NCBI RefSeq assembly: GCF_901709675.1
Contig: NC_051089.1
Coordinates: 9,049,476-9,113,475 of the forward strand
Direction of reading: 5' to 3'
Source: Syngnathus acus
Taxonomy: Eukaryota; Chordata; Actinopteri; Syngnathiformes; Syngnathidae
DNA length: 64,000 bases
The position numbers were made by a program, and so were the translations under genes. Positions 39,701 to 51,900 of the stretch are shown piece after piece. The notes below the pieces were generated by a model. It did no database searches, was not told the origin of the DNA, and saw nothing but the letters and a program-made list of their open reading frames with translations. Position 1 is the first letter of the stretch; the number at the start of each line of letters is the position of its first letter.

Positions 39701-41229
39701 ATTGACTAAACGCACTTCTCCTTAAAAAAGCTTGACAATTCGTGAAGGAAACGGTATATTCTAATTTTAGTATAAAATGTAGGCTATTTGAAAAAAGTTT
39801 AAATGTGTGTGTTTTGCGTCAGACATAATATTGGGACATTTTGATAACCGGCTATTAATTGGCATTTCTTGTTCTCTAATTTGAAATATATCAATTAATC
39901 ATCATTATCATCATCACATATGTCGCAAGACCATTTGCATATTATATATTGGACAATCATTTTTAATTTAATGCGCAACGTCGTGGACGCTACAATAAAA
40001 TTGTAAACCCGCAAAACCTTTGAGTAATAACTTAAAATAAACAGCAAAGCATTAATGTTTTAAAGCATGTGCTGATTTTTTTCTTTTTAGTAGTACTTCT
40101 TTAAATTAATTCACATATTTGAGTTGTCCCAAAACGTTTTGAGCGACTCTGGCGTTGCCAGATGTAGTTGGCCGCTTGTAGTTTTATTTCGTGATCACCT
40201 TTGTGTTTTTGTGTCCTGCTTTTGTTTTATGTTAATCATGTTATAATTGACCTATTTATTGATGCACAGAACTTCTGTGAAATCTGTTTGGTTTTTTTTC
40301 ATGTGCTTTATCAATAGCCTGGATTGAATTGGGATACAGAAGTGTGGAAAGATATATAACTTTTTGGTTAATTACGCATGTTTAGTTATATTTACTCTAG
40401 CTGTATTAATCATCTGTTGCCTTAATCAGCACTAAGAAATGAAATATTGTATGTTTTTATTCCTTGCCATTGCGAACATGTGCAGTCGTCATACATTTTA
40501 AACTTTTATTTAGCCAAATCAAATTTGATGCATTCTATAAGTGGCGTGACATTTGCTATAAGCGTCCCTAAAGCTCTTAAATGGCTACAGAAAATTAAAC
40601 CATTTAGGTAGCTACTAAAGAAACAGCAACTGAGTGTGTTTCTTGCTCAAATGATGAGCTCAGAAGAAAACACATGAAGTGTTTTCCGACTCCAGACAGG
40701 AATGGGGCTATATTGGGTTCACTGCAGTAAATAAGGTATACACGACAGTCAGGAAGGCCTGTCAGGGCCGTGCACTCTGCGGTCTACCTCCACCTAAGTG
40801 GTCCTGCTTTCCTGGGTATGCAGAGCTGTCCAATATTTCACGATGGGACGTCATGGAAGAAGGGGAGAAAAAAACACATGAATGCTTGGTGACGAACACA
40901 ATCTGCTTGCGACACCATGAACAGCGAGTTCTTTTCCTCTGCTATTTATTCACGAATAAAACATGTTTATATCATTAAAATAAATATTGATCAATGTAAT
41001 TGTCGCAGTTCTCAACATTAAGTAGAATGAAAATTGTGCACTATAAAAGTCAAAGTCAAGTCAACATAATAAATATGCATTTTTTGAAAGTGTATTGAGC
41101 GTAGTAAGATCATCATTCTTGTTAATGCCAAAAAAAAGTAAATTGGGCGTATTAGACCCTTTTACTCACTTTATATTCTGAAAGAACCGGATATCAATTA
41201 ATATTAACTAATATTGATCTCAGCGCATC
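39701..41229. other. AT-rich foxf1 upstream DNA
   Basis: No exon or known repeat was recognised. The sequence is strongly AT-rich with scattered TAAT words. Confidence 0.35.
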
Positions 41230-41530
41230 ATAATGGCAAGAGTATCAGTTTGTGTTTCGGTGGGGCGGGGGGTAAATGAAATGAAGGTAATTAAACGCAG
41301 TGGGCAGGGAGAAGACCGGAGCGTGCTTCCCCCTGCGCGGATCGAGCGCGCTGGGTGGTCCTATTCGCTGATAAATGCCCCCCCCCCTTTTTTTTTTTTT
41401 ACAAAATCTGCACCAACGTCGGCGCAGTCGTCGGTTCAAACAATATGAGCATTAATTAATCGACGCGTGTGTGCGCTCAACGGCAAAACTAACAATTAGC
41501 ACCTTTGCACCAGCCTGACTGACAATGAAA
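41230..41530. promoter_or_regulatory. Candidate Hedgehog-responsive element upstream of foxf1
   Basis: This GC-rich island in AT-rich DNA carries TGGGTGGTC at 41,352-41,360, an exact match to the GLI consensus (reverse strand GACCACCCA). It also has TTAATTAAT homeodomain words near 41,452 and AACAATTAG near 41,489. It lies about 1.6 kb upstream of the foxf1 start codon. FoxF genes are established Hedgehog targets in gut and lung mesoderm, which makes a functional site plausible. I saw no other exact GLI consensus on reading through the window. Confidence 0.45.
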
Positions 41531-42228
41531 TGACATTTTGACCATGCATGCATGAATCAAAGAACAAAAACGCCACTTGGGTTCTGAAAATTGTAATGAA
41601 ATATATAATAAAATATATATATTTTTTTTGTTTTGTTTATTTTATCTTATTGTTCAAATAGGAACAGTAGGAGATTTGAGCTCACTGTGAGGGGAAAGGT
41701 TGCAGACTGCAGTTATGGCGATCTCTAGGGAACAATAAGCAAGCTACTGTCAACAGATTTAGCTTATAAAGTCATCTGCTTGCAGTATAGTCTGCAAGCA
41801 CTGCTGCATAAAAGCCAGTCTAGAATTAAACCTTACAACAGTGCACCTTTTAACATCGACGAGGCTATGAGAAGTACTTTGCAAACCCTATTGATCCCCT
41901 TTGACAATTAGGTATACCAGAATAAAACTGAATTATAGTAACTTACTTTTACTTGTGAAATGACGGTCCCAGCATGTCTGGAGTCGTTCCGTGGTCTGAA
42001 CCCGAGGTTCTGCGCTCACAGCGCGGCAGAGGTTCAACTTCATTCCCCGGGCGTCTCCTGCGTAAATATTATGACTTACACAAACAATATTCGGCTGCAT
42101 ATAAAAAAGCCCACAGACTTCTCTGTGCAGGGCACATCACATAACAGTGACTATTAGCTGATCGAACTGGGCTTTTTGTTGATTTTCTTTCTTTTTTTTC
42201 TTTTTTTTTTACATTCAAGAAGTGAACA

Positions 42229-42252
42229 TGTTTACATTTTGCTGTGTAAACA
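42229..42252. promoter_or_regulatory. Inverted pair of forkhead consensus sites
   Basis: TGTTTACA (42,229-42,236) and TGTAAACA (42,245-42,252) are perfect reverse complements of each other, separated by 8 bp and about 680 bp upstream of the foxf1 start codon. Both are exact FOX recognition words. The arrangement would allow two forkhead proteins to bind head-to-head and suggests possible auto- or cross-regulation of foxf1. Confidence 0.45.
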
Positions 42253-42559
42253 TCCTGCCCACCCGCCCGCTTATTTTGTACAGAAATTTGGAGGCTGGTT
42301 TTGAATATGAGGGGGCACGCCCTTTGGAAAAGTCTTTTAAAACATTGCAAAAATATTTAGATGCTTTCCAACGGGTGGCGCATGAACGTGTGAGAACTTG
42401 CACATATTGGATTAGAATACAATTAGTTAAAAAAGACAAATCCGATGTTAACGCACACATACATTATTGTAGTGTTTGCATACAGTAAGGCCCTATGGAA
42501 GATAGAATGACACATTTAAACGAAAGAATAGTCTTTTTTTTAATGCAAAGTAAAAAGTG

Positions 42560-42927
42560 AGTGCACCCAGATGTGCACGCTTACAGGCGGCCCACCACTG
42601 GAGGAGGAGTGGAAATGGGCGGGCCCCATTTTTTTTTCCCGGATGGCCAAGACATGCAGCTTCCAGCTCGCTGATGGCAACAGATAAGTAAAAAAGTCAG
42701 CAGGACAACACACAGCAAGTGAAGTGGAAAGCGGCTCCTGTTCTACTCCTTCTATCCCACTCTGGAAAAGTTTTGGACAAGGCACTCTTTCAGGAACCTC
42801 TCCGCACTGAGAAGCAGCGTTCTCCTTTTTTTTGGTCTCTTTATGCCGGTGAGTTGACGTCGTCTCGTGTGGTGTGGAGGTGGAAGACAACGTCTTCTTC
42901 TACCCAGCGCGCCCGAGGGTCTAACTA
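42560..42927 (+). promoter_or_regulatory. foxf1 core promoter and 5' UTR region
   Basis: GC content rises towards the start codon. A GC box GGGCGGG lies at 42,617-42,623 within GGAAATGGGCGGGCCCC. No convincing TATA box was found, consistent with a CpG-rich developmental promoter. The transcription start cannot be fixed from sequence alone. Confidence 0.45.
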
Positions 42928-43888
42928 ATGACGGCAGAGGTCCAGCAGCCCCAAGCGCACACTCCTGCCCAGAGCGGCCCCATGTCTGCTCCGGACAAGA
43001 CCGCGGTGATGGACACCGCCGCCTCCTCCACCGCCAAAGCCAAAAAGACCAACGCGGGGATCCGCCGGCCGGAGAAGCCTCCTTACTCTTACATCGCCCT
43101 CATAGTCATGGCGATCCAGAGCTCCCCCACTAAGCGGCTGACCCTCAGTGAGATCTACCAGTTCCTGCAGAGTCGCTTCCCCTTCTTCAGGGGCTCCTAC
43201 CAGGGCTGGAAGAACTCGGTGCGCCACAATTTGTCCCTAAACGAGTGCTTCATCAAGCTGCCCAAGGGTCTGGGCCGGCCAGGGAAGGGTCACTACTGGA
43301 CTATCGACCCGGCAAGTGAGTTTATGTTCGAGGAGGGCTCGTTCAGGAGGAGACCCCGAGGGTTCCGGCGCAAGTGCCAAGCGCTCAAGCCCATGTACAG
43401 CATGATGAACGGTTTGGGCTTCAACCACATCCCAGAGTCGTACAACTTCCAGGGGAGCGGCGGGGGCCTGTCGTGTCCGCCCAACAGCTTGTCCCTGGAC
43501 AGCGGGATCGGGATGATGAACGGACACCTGGCGGGGAACATGGACGGCATGGCTCTGTCCGGCCACTCGATGACGCACTTGTCGGCCAACGGCGGCCACT
43601 CGTATATGGGGAGCTGCGCGGCGAACGCCGCCGAGGGGGGCTACCCTCACCACGACAACTCCGCCTCGCCTCTGCTCACCAGCGGCGGCGTGATGGAGCC
43701 GCACCCGGTCTATTCTAGCCCGGCGTCGGCGTGGGCTCCGAGTCCCAATAACGGAGCTTCTTACATCAAGCAGCAGCCGCTGTCTCCGTGCAACCCCGGA
43801 GCCAACGCGCTGCAGCCCAGCCTGCCCACGCACTCGCTGGAGCAGCCTTACCTGCACCAGAACGGCCACACGGCCACGGACTTGCAAG
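42928..43888 (+). CDS. foxf1: foxf1 coding exon 1 (forkhead domain)
   Basis: This exon encodes residues 1-320, including the whole DNA-binding domain. It is strongly GC-rich and CpG-rich, unlike all surrounding DNA. The frame stays open past the donor at 43,889 to a stop near 44,004, so intron retention would give a truncated tail lacking the conserved C-terminus. Confidence 0.97.
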
Positions 43889-44742
43889 GTAGGCAAGCTT
43901 CCATCCACAGAAATACCACAATAACAACAGCAATAACACTTCGGCTTACATTGAAACAGATCGCGTGGAAAAATGAAAACAAAGACCAGCCACATAATTA
44001 TTAGTGTTGGGCCAAGCTAAAGTGCTTCACTGACCTTTTGCCAAGCGCGGGCCCAGTAGAAATACTGCCTTTAATTGCAGTGGCAAAAACTTGGTCTTGT
44101 AAAATCACTAAACACTGGATTTGAAATGAATATTTTACTTCAAGCAAAAGCACATCAGGAAAGCACTTTAAATTGTATTGGGAAAGCTCCAGATTAGTGA
44201 ATAGAAAAACAAACAAGCAGACTGCCTTGTCTCGGACCAATGCCAATTAAACTTGCATGCGTCTTTTTTAGGCCATCATACTAAAAGGAACACTTTGAAA
44301 CTTATAATAATTACTATGATTTTTTTTATGTATTATTACACTTGACTAAAATCCATGTACGTTTTATATAGAAAAGTTGGCAATTGAGCTTCCATTTGCC
44401 TTGACTATACCTAATAAATAAACTTGGAGACACTGGAGGCTTATAATTACTAGAAAATAACGTAATTCCATATTGGCAATTCTATTTTAATTATTTGTGA
44501 CTAAACAACCCTACCATGGGGGCAATTAGGGGGATGAAAAAAATTGCATGTCGTAAACGTGCATGTGTGTGTTTTCAGGCATCCCTCGGTACCATTCGCA
44601 GTCTCCGAGCATGTGTGACCGGAAGGAGTTCGTCTTCTCCTTCAACGCCATGACGTCGTCAGCCATGCACTCGCCGAGCAGCAGCTCCTACTACCACCAC
44701 CAGCAGGTCTCCTACCAGGACATCAAGCCGTGCGTCATGTGA
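42928..44742 (+). CDS. foxf1: Forkhead transcription factor FOXF1, two coding exons
   Basis: FOXF1 is a nuclear forkhead factor that acts downstream of Hedgehog in lateral-plate, gut and lung mesoderm. Coding exons are 42,928-43,888 and 44,579-44,742, joined in phase 1 (CAA G|gt ... cag|GC ATC) across a 690-bp intron; the sum is 375 codons, giving 374 residues. Residues 1-40 are a short polar N-terminus. The forkhead domain spans about 47-149, with [16 protein letters not shown], recognition helix [20 protein letters not shown] and wing residues [10 protein letters not shown]. The C-terminal half has [21 protein letters not shown] and the FoxF tail [19 protein letters not shown] ending DIKPCVM. 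FOXF1 rather than FOXF2 is chosen by this tail, by the length, and by mthfsd next door. The ATG at 42,928 is preferred over the in-frame one at 42,982 because FOXF1 proteins in other fish begin MTAEVQQP. Confidence 0.97.
44579..44742 (+). CDS. foxf1: foxf1 coding exon 2 (conserved C-terminus)
   Basis: The acceptor is GTTTTCAG|GC. The exon encodes [18 protein letters not shown] and the terminal YQDIKPCVM, then TGA at 44,740. This exon is a hallmark of FoxF proteins and is part of the activation region in mammals. Confidence 0.97.
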
Positions 44743-45490
44743 TGCGGGTTCAGTTCGGTTCAGCTCCGTGCAGCTGAAACGAAAAGGAAAAGAAAACCAC
44801 TGAGGGGACGTGAAGGCCTCTCGAAAGACAAGCCGGACTACTTTTTCCTCCCCTCTTCCGTCTCACACAAGCGCGACCATATGCAGTGATGATGATGATA
44901 ATAATATATAATAATACAAACTTTTACGTGCCGTCATGGAGCAGCGGGGTGAAAGTCTGATGACGTTTGGTACTAGGTCCTGCATCGCGGACTACAACTA
45001 CACATTTTTTGTCCAGCTTTTCTTCTTCATCCTTGTTAAAAAAAAAAAAGATGCACACTTTTATTTTCTGTGTTCTCTTTCTTCTTTTTTTGTTGTTGTT
45101 GCATAAAACACTCTTTTGGAATTCCAGTGACATGAACAATTGTGGACAATATATTGATGTGTCCATGTATACTGTATAAAATGATTAAGGCACTTTTTGA
45201 ATAGCCTATAAGCGCAACTTTTTTTTTTATTTATTCGGAACTGAAAGCCTGCATATTTTTCATTTCAGGCGAATTGGCCAAGGAGGTTTTGCTTTATTGG
45301 CAATATTTGTCAGAACGCTTATTATTTGTTTTAAAATGAAAAGTGAGGATATATTGTAAGCACCGTTTCTGTCATTATGTATAGACCACCATGAATTAAT
45401 GCCAGCACTGTTCTATAGATTGTTGGAGAATTTAGCAAAGGTCATCTTTATTACAATCTGTAAGAAATAAAATATTTTTGGGGCTGTTGA
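44743..45490 (+). other. foxf1: foxf1 3' UTR with poly(A) signal
   Basis: AT-rich sequence follows the stop codon. The first good AATAAA on the + strand is at 45,466-45,471 within GAAATAAAATA, giving a 3' UTR of about 0.75 kb. The true cleavage site needs transcript data. Confidence 0.5.
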
Positions 45491-45784
45491 TGCCTAAATT
45501 CTCGAAACAGATACATTTGGATTTTGTTTAGCATACAAAACCAGTTTAACAACTTCAAACTCAATCTATTCGTCAATTATCAATAAATATGTATAATGTT
45601 TGGTTGATTAAAATTTTGGTCATTTAACATAAACGTCAGAAATAATGCTAAAACTAAGTCATTTATAAAACCTAAAGAAGATGCTGATGAAACTTTAAAA
45701 TGTATTGCCATGAATTTTGGAGAGACGCATTTTGTGACGACATGAATGCATGTTAAGAACTTAAATTCCACACTCTCCAAACGG

Positions 45785-45938
45785 TTGGGTTAAAAATTGG
45801 ACCGACCAGGGAAAATGGGTCAATTTGACCCAACTGTGGGTGCCCCCCCCCCCCTTGAAAAAAACAACCCCAAAATATTTTACAAAAATATGGGTCAAAT
45901 TGACTCAACCTCCTTGGTCGGTCCAATTTTTAACCCAA
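45785..45938. mobile_element. Palindromic MITE with 45-50-bp terminal inverted repeats
   Basis: The left arm begins TTGGGTTAAAAATTGGACCG and runs through ACCAGG...ATGGGTCAATTTGACCC. The right arm mirrors it as TGGGTCAAATTGACTCAACC, TTGGTCGGTCCAATTTTTAA, CCCAA. Arms match with only a few mismatches and one short gap. The centre is a C12-like run near 45,843-45,854. It has no coding capacity, is about 154 bp long, and lies just beyond the foxf1 poly(A) signal. The hairpin would be very stable if transcribed. Confidence 0.75.
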
Positions 45939-48253
45939 ATTATTTTTAAGGGTGCAGTAATTATAATCTCTTGTAAAAATAATACCACTTCCGTATTTAG
46001 GGCTGTAAAATAAAATCGGCTATATTTTGACATAATCCAACCACAAACAAATGTAAAACAGCATTACACACGCGATCAAATACAAACGCTGCATCCAAAA
46101 GTTGACCGATAAATATTACAACTTTTTTTTTTTACTAACAATCCCGATGATGTTTTAATTAAAACTCTTTCGTAATAGTGGTTTACAGTGCATAATCGTA
46201 CTGCATCATACTGGAAGCTTTTTCAAATATTTTGTCCCGCTTGTGTAGAAAAATAGTGCAGTTCTATTCTACTGCAAGTACAACCACAATTTTGGAACAT
46301 AATGTTAAATTAATACACTTAACAGCGTCTATTAAAACGGCACGTTTAACTCGAGTTTATTTTATTTTATTATGCTTTTTTAAAACCAGTTTGAAGTCGA
46401 ATTGATGTCACCAAAAGCGTGGATTTTAAAGTGCAAGCTCACCGCAAAAGCATGTGCGTACATTTCTTTCTGCTTAAGAGAACGAAGAAAATTGCAGGTG
46501 CCGCTGTAGTTTAGAAAAAAAAAATAGATTCAATGTGTAATTCTATAAAACGGCAACATCTCGGTTCATGCTCACTTTCGTGTGTACCCAGCCAATAAAT
46601 GCTGGCCAGCGTACACGCACGTTGCACCTCGGGTTGTCAATGCAGTGCACCTAAACAGCGGCTATATACATCCCGCATGCAGCACATATGGCCCAGCCAG
46701 CCGGCCAGCCAACCAGCCAGCCAGCAGCAATGGAATCCTCTCATTCAAACTGATGACATTGGCCAAGGCGCGGCACAGTAAAAGGAGTGAGATGACTAAC
46801 CACAGCTGCTGTCCCCGACCTGCAGGCTTGCATGCCAGCTCCATAAAAAGCCCGAAGGAGGCTGCTGGGTGCAGACTGACATGACTTGCTGGATGTTTGC
46901 GTGTGAAGTTCTCCACACGCTTAAAGGCAGCCAAGCAGGTAAAGTCTGTCCAAGAACATACGTGATGGGCGTGATGAAGGGCAGATGTGGCATGCGGGTT
47001 TATTTGTTGTGCTACTGACCTCTCAGCTGTTTGCAATTCAACACATCAGAAAGGAAGAGAACAAATGAATCATTCACATATTTTTAAGTTTTAAATGGAA
47101 TATTCATTTATGATGATGTTGCATCATCATGGATAAAGCTTCCACGTAAAGAGAGTTCGGATACAGGCTGCTATTCAACTTTACGGAAGGATTATTTTAT
47201 TAAAATATGACATTAGAAGGGGAAAAAACATTCTGAAGTGATCTCAATAGTTGTGTTACATTCTATTGCACAAATATGAACAGTTAATGAACATTATAGC
47301 ACTCTGATAGCCTTGACAGAAAATCAGTCACGGTTAACCAACTATTTCAGTCGGTACAATTTATTGGATGAATTATGAACTGTGTGTAAAAGTCATAATC
47401 AATTAAATCACTTATGTCAGATAAGATGTGGTCAACCAAACAATTTTGTTGATTACATTGCAGATATACAATACAGTATTTAGCCATTCAATAAATGTGA
47501 CAATCTTAACAATGACACACAGTGGCTCTTATGCATGCTGCTCAATCTGATAAAAGCAATAAACAAATGAGCTATGTCGAGACAAAAATAATGTCGTTGA
47601 TGTCCAAAAATAATGACCTTGATTTAACAATGTTTTATTCACTGCCAAATAAATAAGGTTGAAGTTTACAGGGTCGTATAGAGCATGCATGGCAGTGCTC
47701 GCTAATATGAATTCAAACAAACTACAATGAATATATTGTAAAATTAATACCTCTATCATGTTCTCGATCCAAACTGCATTTTTATCTTTGTATAGAAAGA
47801 TTTGCTGATTCAGCTCTTGCATTGGCTGGCCATTGAATTGAAATGTCAGACTGGACAAAGTCGGACAAGTGGAAAGCGGGGAGTTGTTTATATACAATTT
47901 GGCCGCATGGTGGTGCTATTTGCATCTCTTGGCCTTTAATCGTGAAGCTCACCAACTGGGATTTTGGAACTGGACTGGGCAAGGTGCTTGTTTTTGCAAC
48001 ATGCGGAGATCATAGCTAAGCTACATATGGAGAGATTGTGAGGCAGAGAATCTAATCACTAGCTTGCTGGGCTTTTCAATTATTTAACTTGAAAAAAAGG
48101 AGAATCTTCACATTTAGATGTGCTATTGTTGCATAAAGTATTTAGATTCTGCTTAATATAAAATAGGGCTCTACTGCAATCCATTTTTATCGATAAACCC
48201 AAACCAAAAGTGTTATAAGGCATTTCAAGGTTAGCGCAGTTCCATTTCTGCTT
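45939..48253. other. foxf1-mthfsd intergenic region, convergent ends
   Basis: foxf1 (+) and mthfsd (-) converge here. No gene was recognised between them. A (CCAG)n minisatellite lies at 46,693-46,727. The mthfsd 3' UTR should run down from 48,253; minus-strand candidate poly(A) signals are ATTAAA at 47,934-47,939 and AATAAA at 47,634-47,639. Confidence 0.4.
46693..46727 (+). repeat. (CCAG)n short tandem repeat
   Basis: Eight or so imperfect CCAG/CCGG/CCAA units in a row. Confidence 0.8.
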
Positions 48254-48988
48254 TTACTGCTCAGTCTGCTCGTGGGCTTCATTCTTGGAATCCAGCACTT
48301 CTACGTCAGATGCGGGAGCCGCTGCCGGTTCGGCTTTCCGATTGGACGGGCCGGGCCTCTTGCTGCGCCGTTGGCTCTTGGCCAGCTCGGCCTGCACACT
48401 GTGACCATTCAAGCTGAGCCCCTGTAGAGCCTCCAGGGCTTTGGCTGCAGCTTCCGGGTTGCTGTAGTCCAAGAAGGCGCGGTGCTGCGCTCCCTGCCAG
48501 GTGAGCCTCAGAGGTGCCGCTTCCCTCTCACGCAGGGATGTCTTCAGCTCGCTGACACGCAGCCCTGTGGGGATCCCACCCAGATACACTGTGGTCACAC
48601 TGGGAGGGATCTTACTATGAGTCAGATCTTCACCCCCAGTATCCTCTGGAGTCTTCTCCTTCAGATTGCGTCCACTTCGTCCCTTCCTTCTCCGCTTTTC
48701 GGCACCCTCCACCTCACTTCCTCTACTTTCTTTCCTTACGCGAGCCAGACGCGGTCCAGCGTTCAATTGTGGCTCCACACTTTTCTCCTCCTTGGACTCT
48801 TCGTGGGCATCATGACGGGCTGCTTTCTGCCTCAGCCTGCGCCTGCTTTGCTTTTTGGGGGGACCTGGTTGCGAGACAGGCTCGGCCGGGGAGGGAGCCA
48901 CGCCCAAGGTAACGTCCTTCCCTGCTTGCTCCTCCAGAGCCAGGAGCTTCTTCAGGATGGGGATCTTCTCCAGCTTGTCTGTATCCAG
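48254..48988 (-). CDS. mthfsd: mthfsd last exon: basic linker and RRM
   Basis: The 245-codon exon starts [20 protein letters not shown] and includes [10 protein letters not shown], as in human MTHFSD. A long Lys/Arg/Glu-rich linker (for example [11 protein letters not shown] and [11 protein letters not shown]) precedes the [23 protein letters not shown] (RNP2-like), [17 protein letters not shown] (RNP1-like), then [15 protein letters not shown]. The tail is [11 protein letters not shown] and an acidic end EAHEQTEQ. The linker is longer than in mammals and could be nuclear-targeting. Confidence 0.93.
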   Translation of the reverse strand: MDTDKLEKIPILKKLLALEEQAGKDVTLGVAPSPAEPVSQPGPPKKQSRRRLRQKAARHDAHEESKEEKSVEPQLNAGPRLARVRKESRGSEVEGAEKRRRKGRSGRNLKEKTPEDTGGEDLTHSKIPPSVTTVYLGGIPTGLRVSELKTSLREREAAPLRLTWQGAQHRAFLDYSNPEAAAKALEALQGLSLNGHSVQAELAKSQRRSKRPGPSNRKAEPAAAPASDVEVLDSKNEAHEQTEQ

Positions 48989-51900
48989 CTGAGGACATAA
49001 AACTGGGCAATCTCAGTCAGACTGAAAGAGGTTGTTGGGTATTATTGAACATGCAACATTAAACTTCTACTAGCTAGCTTCTACTGCTCATAAGGTAGGA
49101 ACGTAGCCACCGGCAGAGGAAATCACTGATATCTACCAAGTATTTTTGCTCATAGTACAGACAATCCGGAACAGTTGTGTGTCCATTTATAGCAGTAGGA
49201 CATTTCACTTCCCAAGCAGTAAAGAATAAGACAGCTTTCTTGATTTGTTGCATCTTGTAGTGCGTTTTTGGCAGCCTTTGATGCTGACCAGTCCAGACGA
49301 GAATCTACGAGGCTATTGTTTTTACAGTGGCCTGTTTGACCTGACAACACCCTTGCGCCCCCCCACAAACACACACACACACACAACCCCTGCCTCTGCG
49401 GATCCCTGCACACGACGCTTTGATGATCACACGTGGCCTTCCTGCCAGTCAGGTCAGCGGGTCCTGTTTACTTACAAGTTTCTTGAGGAGTGCAGAGGTT
49501 TGCACACAATTTATTTCAGACAAAATGTTGCGATCGTGTCTAATGTGAGACAAATTCTGGAAGGGCATGTTAAATAAAAGAGGGGGCCACAACTTTCTGT
49601 CAGTTGTACTGGGCGACTACATAAGACCTCTCTTGAATGTCATTCCCCTGCCTTCCCCTCAACCACCAATGCGGTTGAGGCAACTCCCCAGCAGGCTTGC
49701 CAGGTGAGGCAAAGTGTCCAGTGTGAAACAAGTGAGAAACATAACACAATTTTGTTTGAGGGAGGTGACATTAAAAATTGTGTTTTGAAAACTGTACATG
49801 ATGAGAAACCAGTGGCTTCACTCATTTAATACTGTGGACAACATTGCCATCTACAGACGAAAAAGCGCATTTGCAGTCTTTGAAGGACAAAGCTGAACCG
49901 ATGGATCGCTCGCCCTGCCCTCCTGACCATCACCAACCTTTTTGTTTGGTGATTCTTTTTGCTAGTTTGCTTGCATTTTTGTGCACTATATTTTTTCCTG
50001 TTTTTATCGGTTTATTGTTTTACAATAAGCTTTTTAACAAGATGCAGGGAAACAATAAACCTGCCAGAGAGAAGTGTTGCTCCATAAATAAATGAGTCTC
50101 AAGACAAAGTGCTACCGAGCTACATAGAGAACATTCATCCATAGCATTGAATAATAATTGCTTTGAAATTAAATTGCTCAATCTCTGGTAGCTGCTGAAA
50201 GAATTTCCATTTTAATCTGTGCTGGAGATGTTTCCCTTTCGTTCATAACTATTATTGTAAAAGCCTAGAACTTGTGTAAATTGGTACTGCTGTTCCACTT
50301 CAATATTAGAGAAGTCTGCAGAAATTCAAATTGGCAAAAACATGAGATTAAGGACAATTTTCACTTTACCTTCGTCCAAATGATTCCTTCTGGCTTCGGA
50401 GACAGGCAGTTTGTTTTAATGACTCTGCTTGGTGTGAGTATGTAGTCCACTGACAAATCATGTCTTTCCATGAGTTCTTCGGGAATGTCCACCACCTGAA
50501 GGACCAAATCTGAGTTTAGAATTCATTCACAGATTTTGTTCCAATTAAACAAACAGGGGCGAAGGCATTGATGGAACTTGCATGACATTGTGACAAATCA
50601 TTAGGTACACCTTCAGTTTCTTGTGCTTGTGATTATGGTAACTCTATAACAGGACACAAACCAAGCTCATATGACTGAACATTTACTTTTTTTTTCTTTC
50701 AAGAATAAAGGAAACTAACTTGACAGTCGTGGACGACAGTGACCACCACGATGGACTCATCCACAGCTCCCATTGAGGCCATCATTGCATACTCCAAGTC
50801 AGCAAAGCCTTCTCCTTTTCCAATGCGAAAACCTGGAAAAGGCAGATGAAGACTTTAAAAGCAATTTTGCATAACCGGATACACAGCTAAATTACCCCAA
50901 CAGTTTGTGCATTTGGGTCAGCCTCGCTTCCGGAAGTACATAGCAAAGCATATCAGCTTGATACTTCCTGAGGGAACCATCCTTGCTCATTTTACACTGC
51001 AATTAGAAAACACCGTAATAAATAAAATAGTTGCTCACCTTTCTCTGACACAGCCACAGAACCAACGACCACAAGGTCAACCTTGACTTTGGCATCCAGA
51101 TCGATTGGCACGCTAAACTCTTTCACGCCCTGTGGGTGGGAAACGCTTCAGTTATCATGAAGTGAATGGGTGAAAATAAAACCGATGAAACGCAAACCTG
51201 AGAGGTGGAGCATATACGCAGCTGTTCTTTGTTGGCCCCCTGCGGAGGAACTATCTTGTTAAAAAGGCCAGAGCGAAGACGAGGAGTTGGCACCAATAAA
51301 GTTTTGTGTGCCTGTAAGACAAAATAAATAAATAAATAAAACATTACATGCCACAAGGTTCAGAAAGCATGACAATACAACAGACTATTGCTGAATTGTT
51401 ATCGTAAGGAAATCTATTTGATTTCTAATTTGCAATAATATTTGGTTTTCTTGCTGTCGGATGTTTTAAATAAGCAAATCTTCTGCTTGCTTTGTCTTCT
51501 TAGCAAAACATATTTCAAAGGACGGAGCAGTCACAACAAGGGAAGAATATGACAGAATAAGAACAAACGCTCTCAGGGAATATTTCGCTCAGTTATATAT
51601 ATATATATATATATATATAAAAGTCAGTAGAGCTCCCTCTCTCTTTTTTGTTTTTCTACTTTAAATCAGGCTAGTGCTGTCGTAATTATTGTTGCATGAA
51701 ACCTGCTCAGATGAGAGGCCGCAAAATCTAAGAGAACCACAACAATCCAGTTGTGATTGATTCAATGCCCTGACAATAAAATGACCTTGAATGAATGAGA
51801 ATATTGAAAGATTCAAAGGTATTATTCGAAATGTGAGCATATCTGAGGTTAACATTGGAGGAGTGAATGCATAATTAATGTCCGTTCCCTAAAAAGCCTA

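Noticed and set aside
43237-43995. 252-codon minus-strand frame opposite foxf1
   Set aside because: Antisense shadow of a GC-rich exon; the + strand frame encodes the conserved forkhead protein.
48482-49000. 172-codon + strand frame over the mthfsd last exon
   Set aside because: Antisense shadow of the RRM exon, which has clear homology and correct splice phase on the minus strand.
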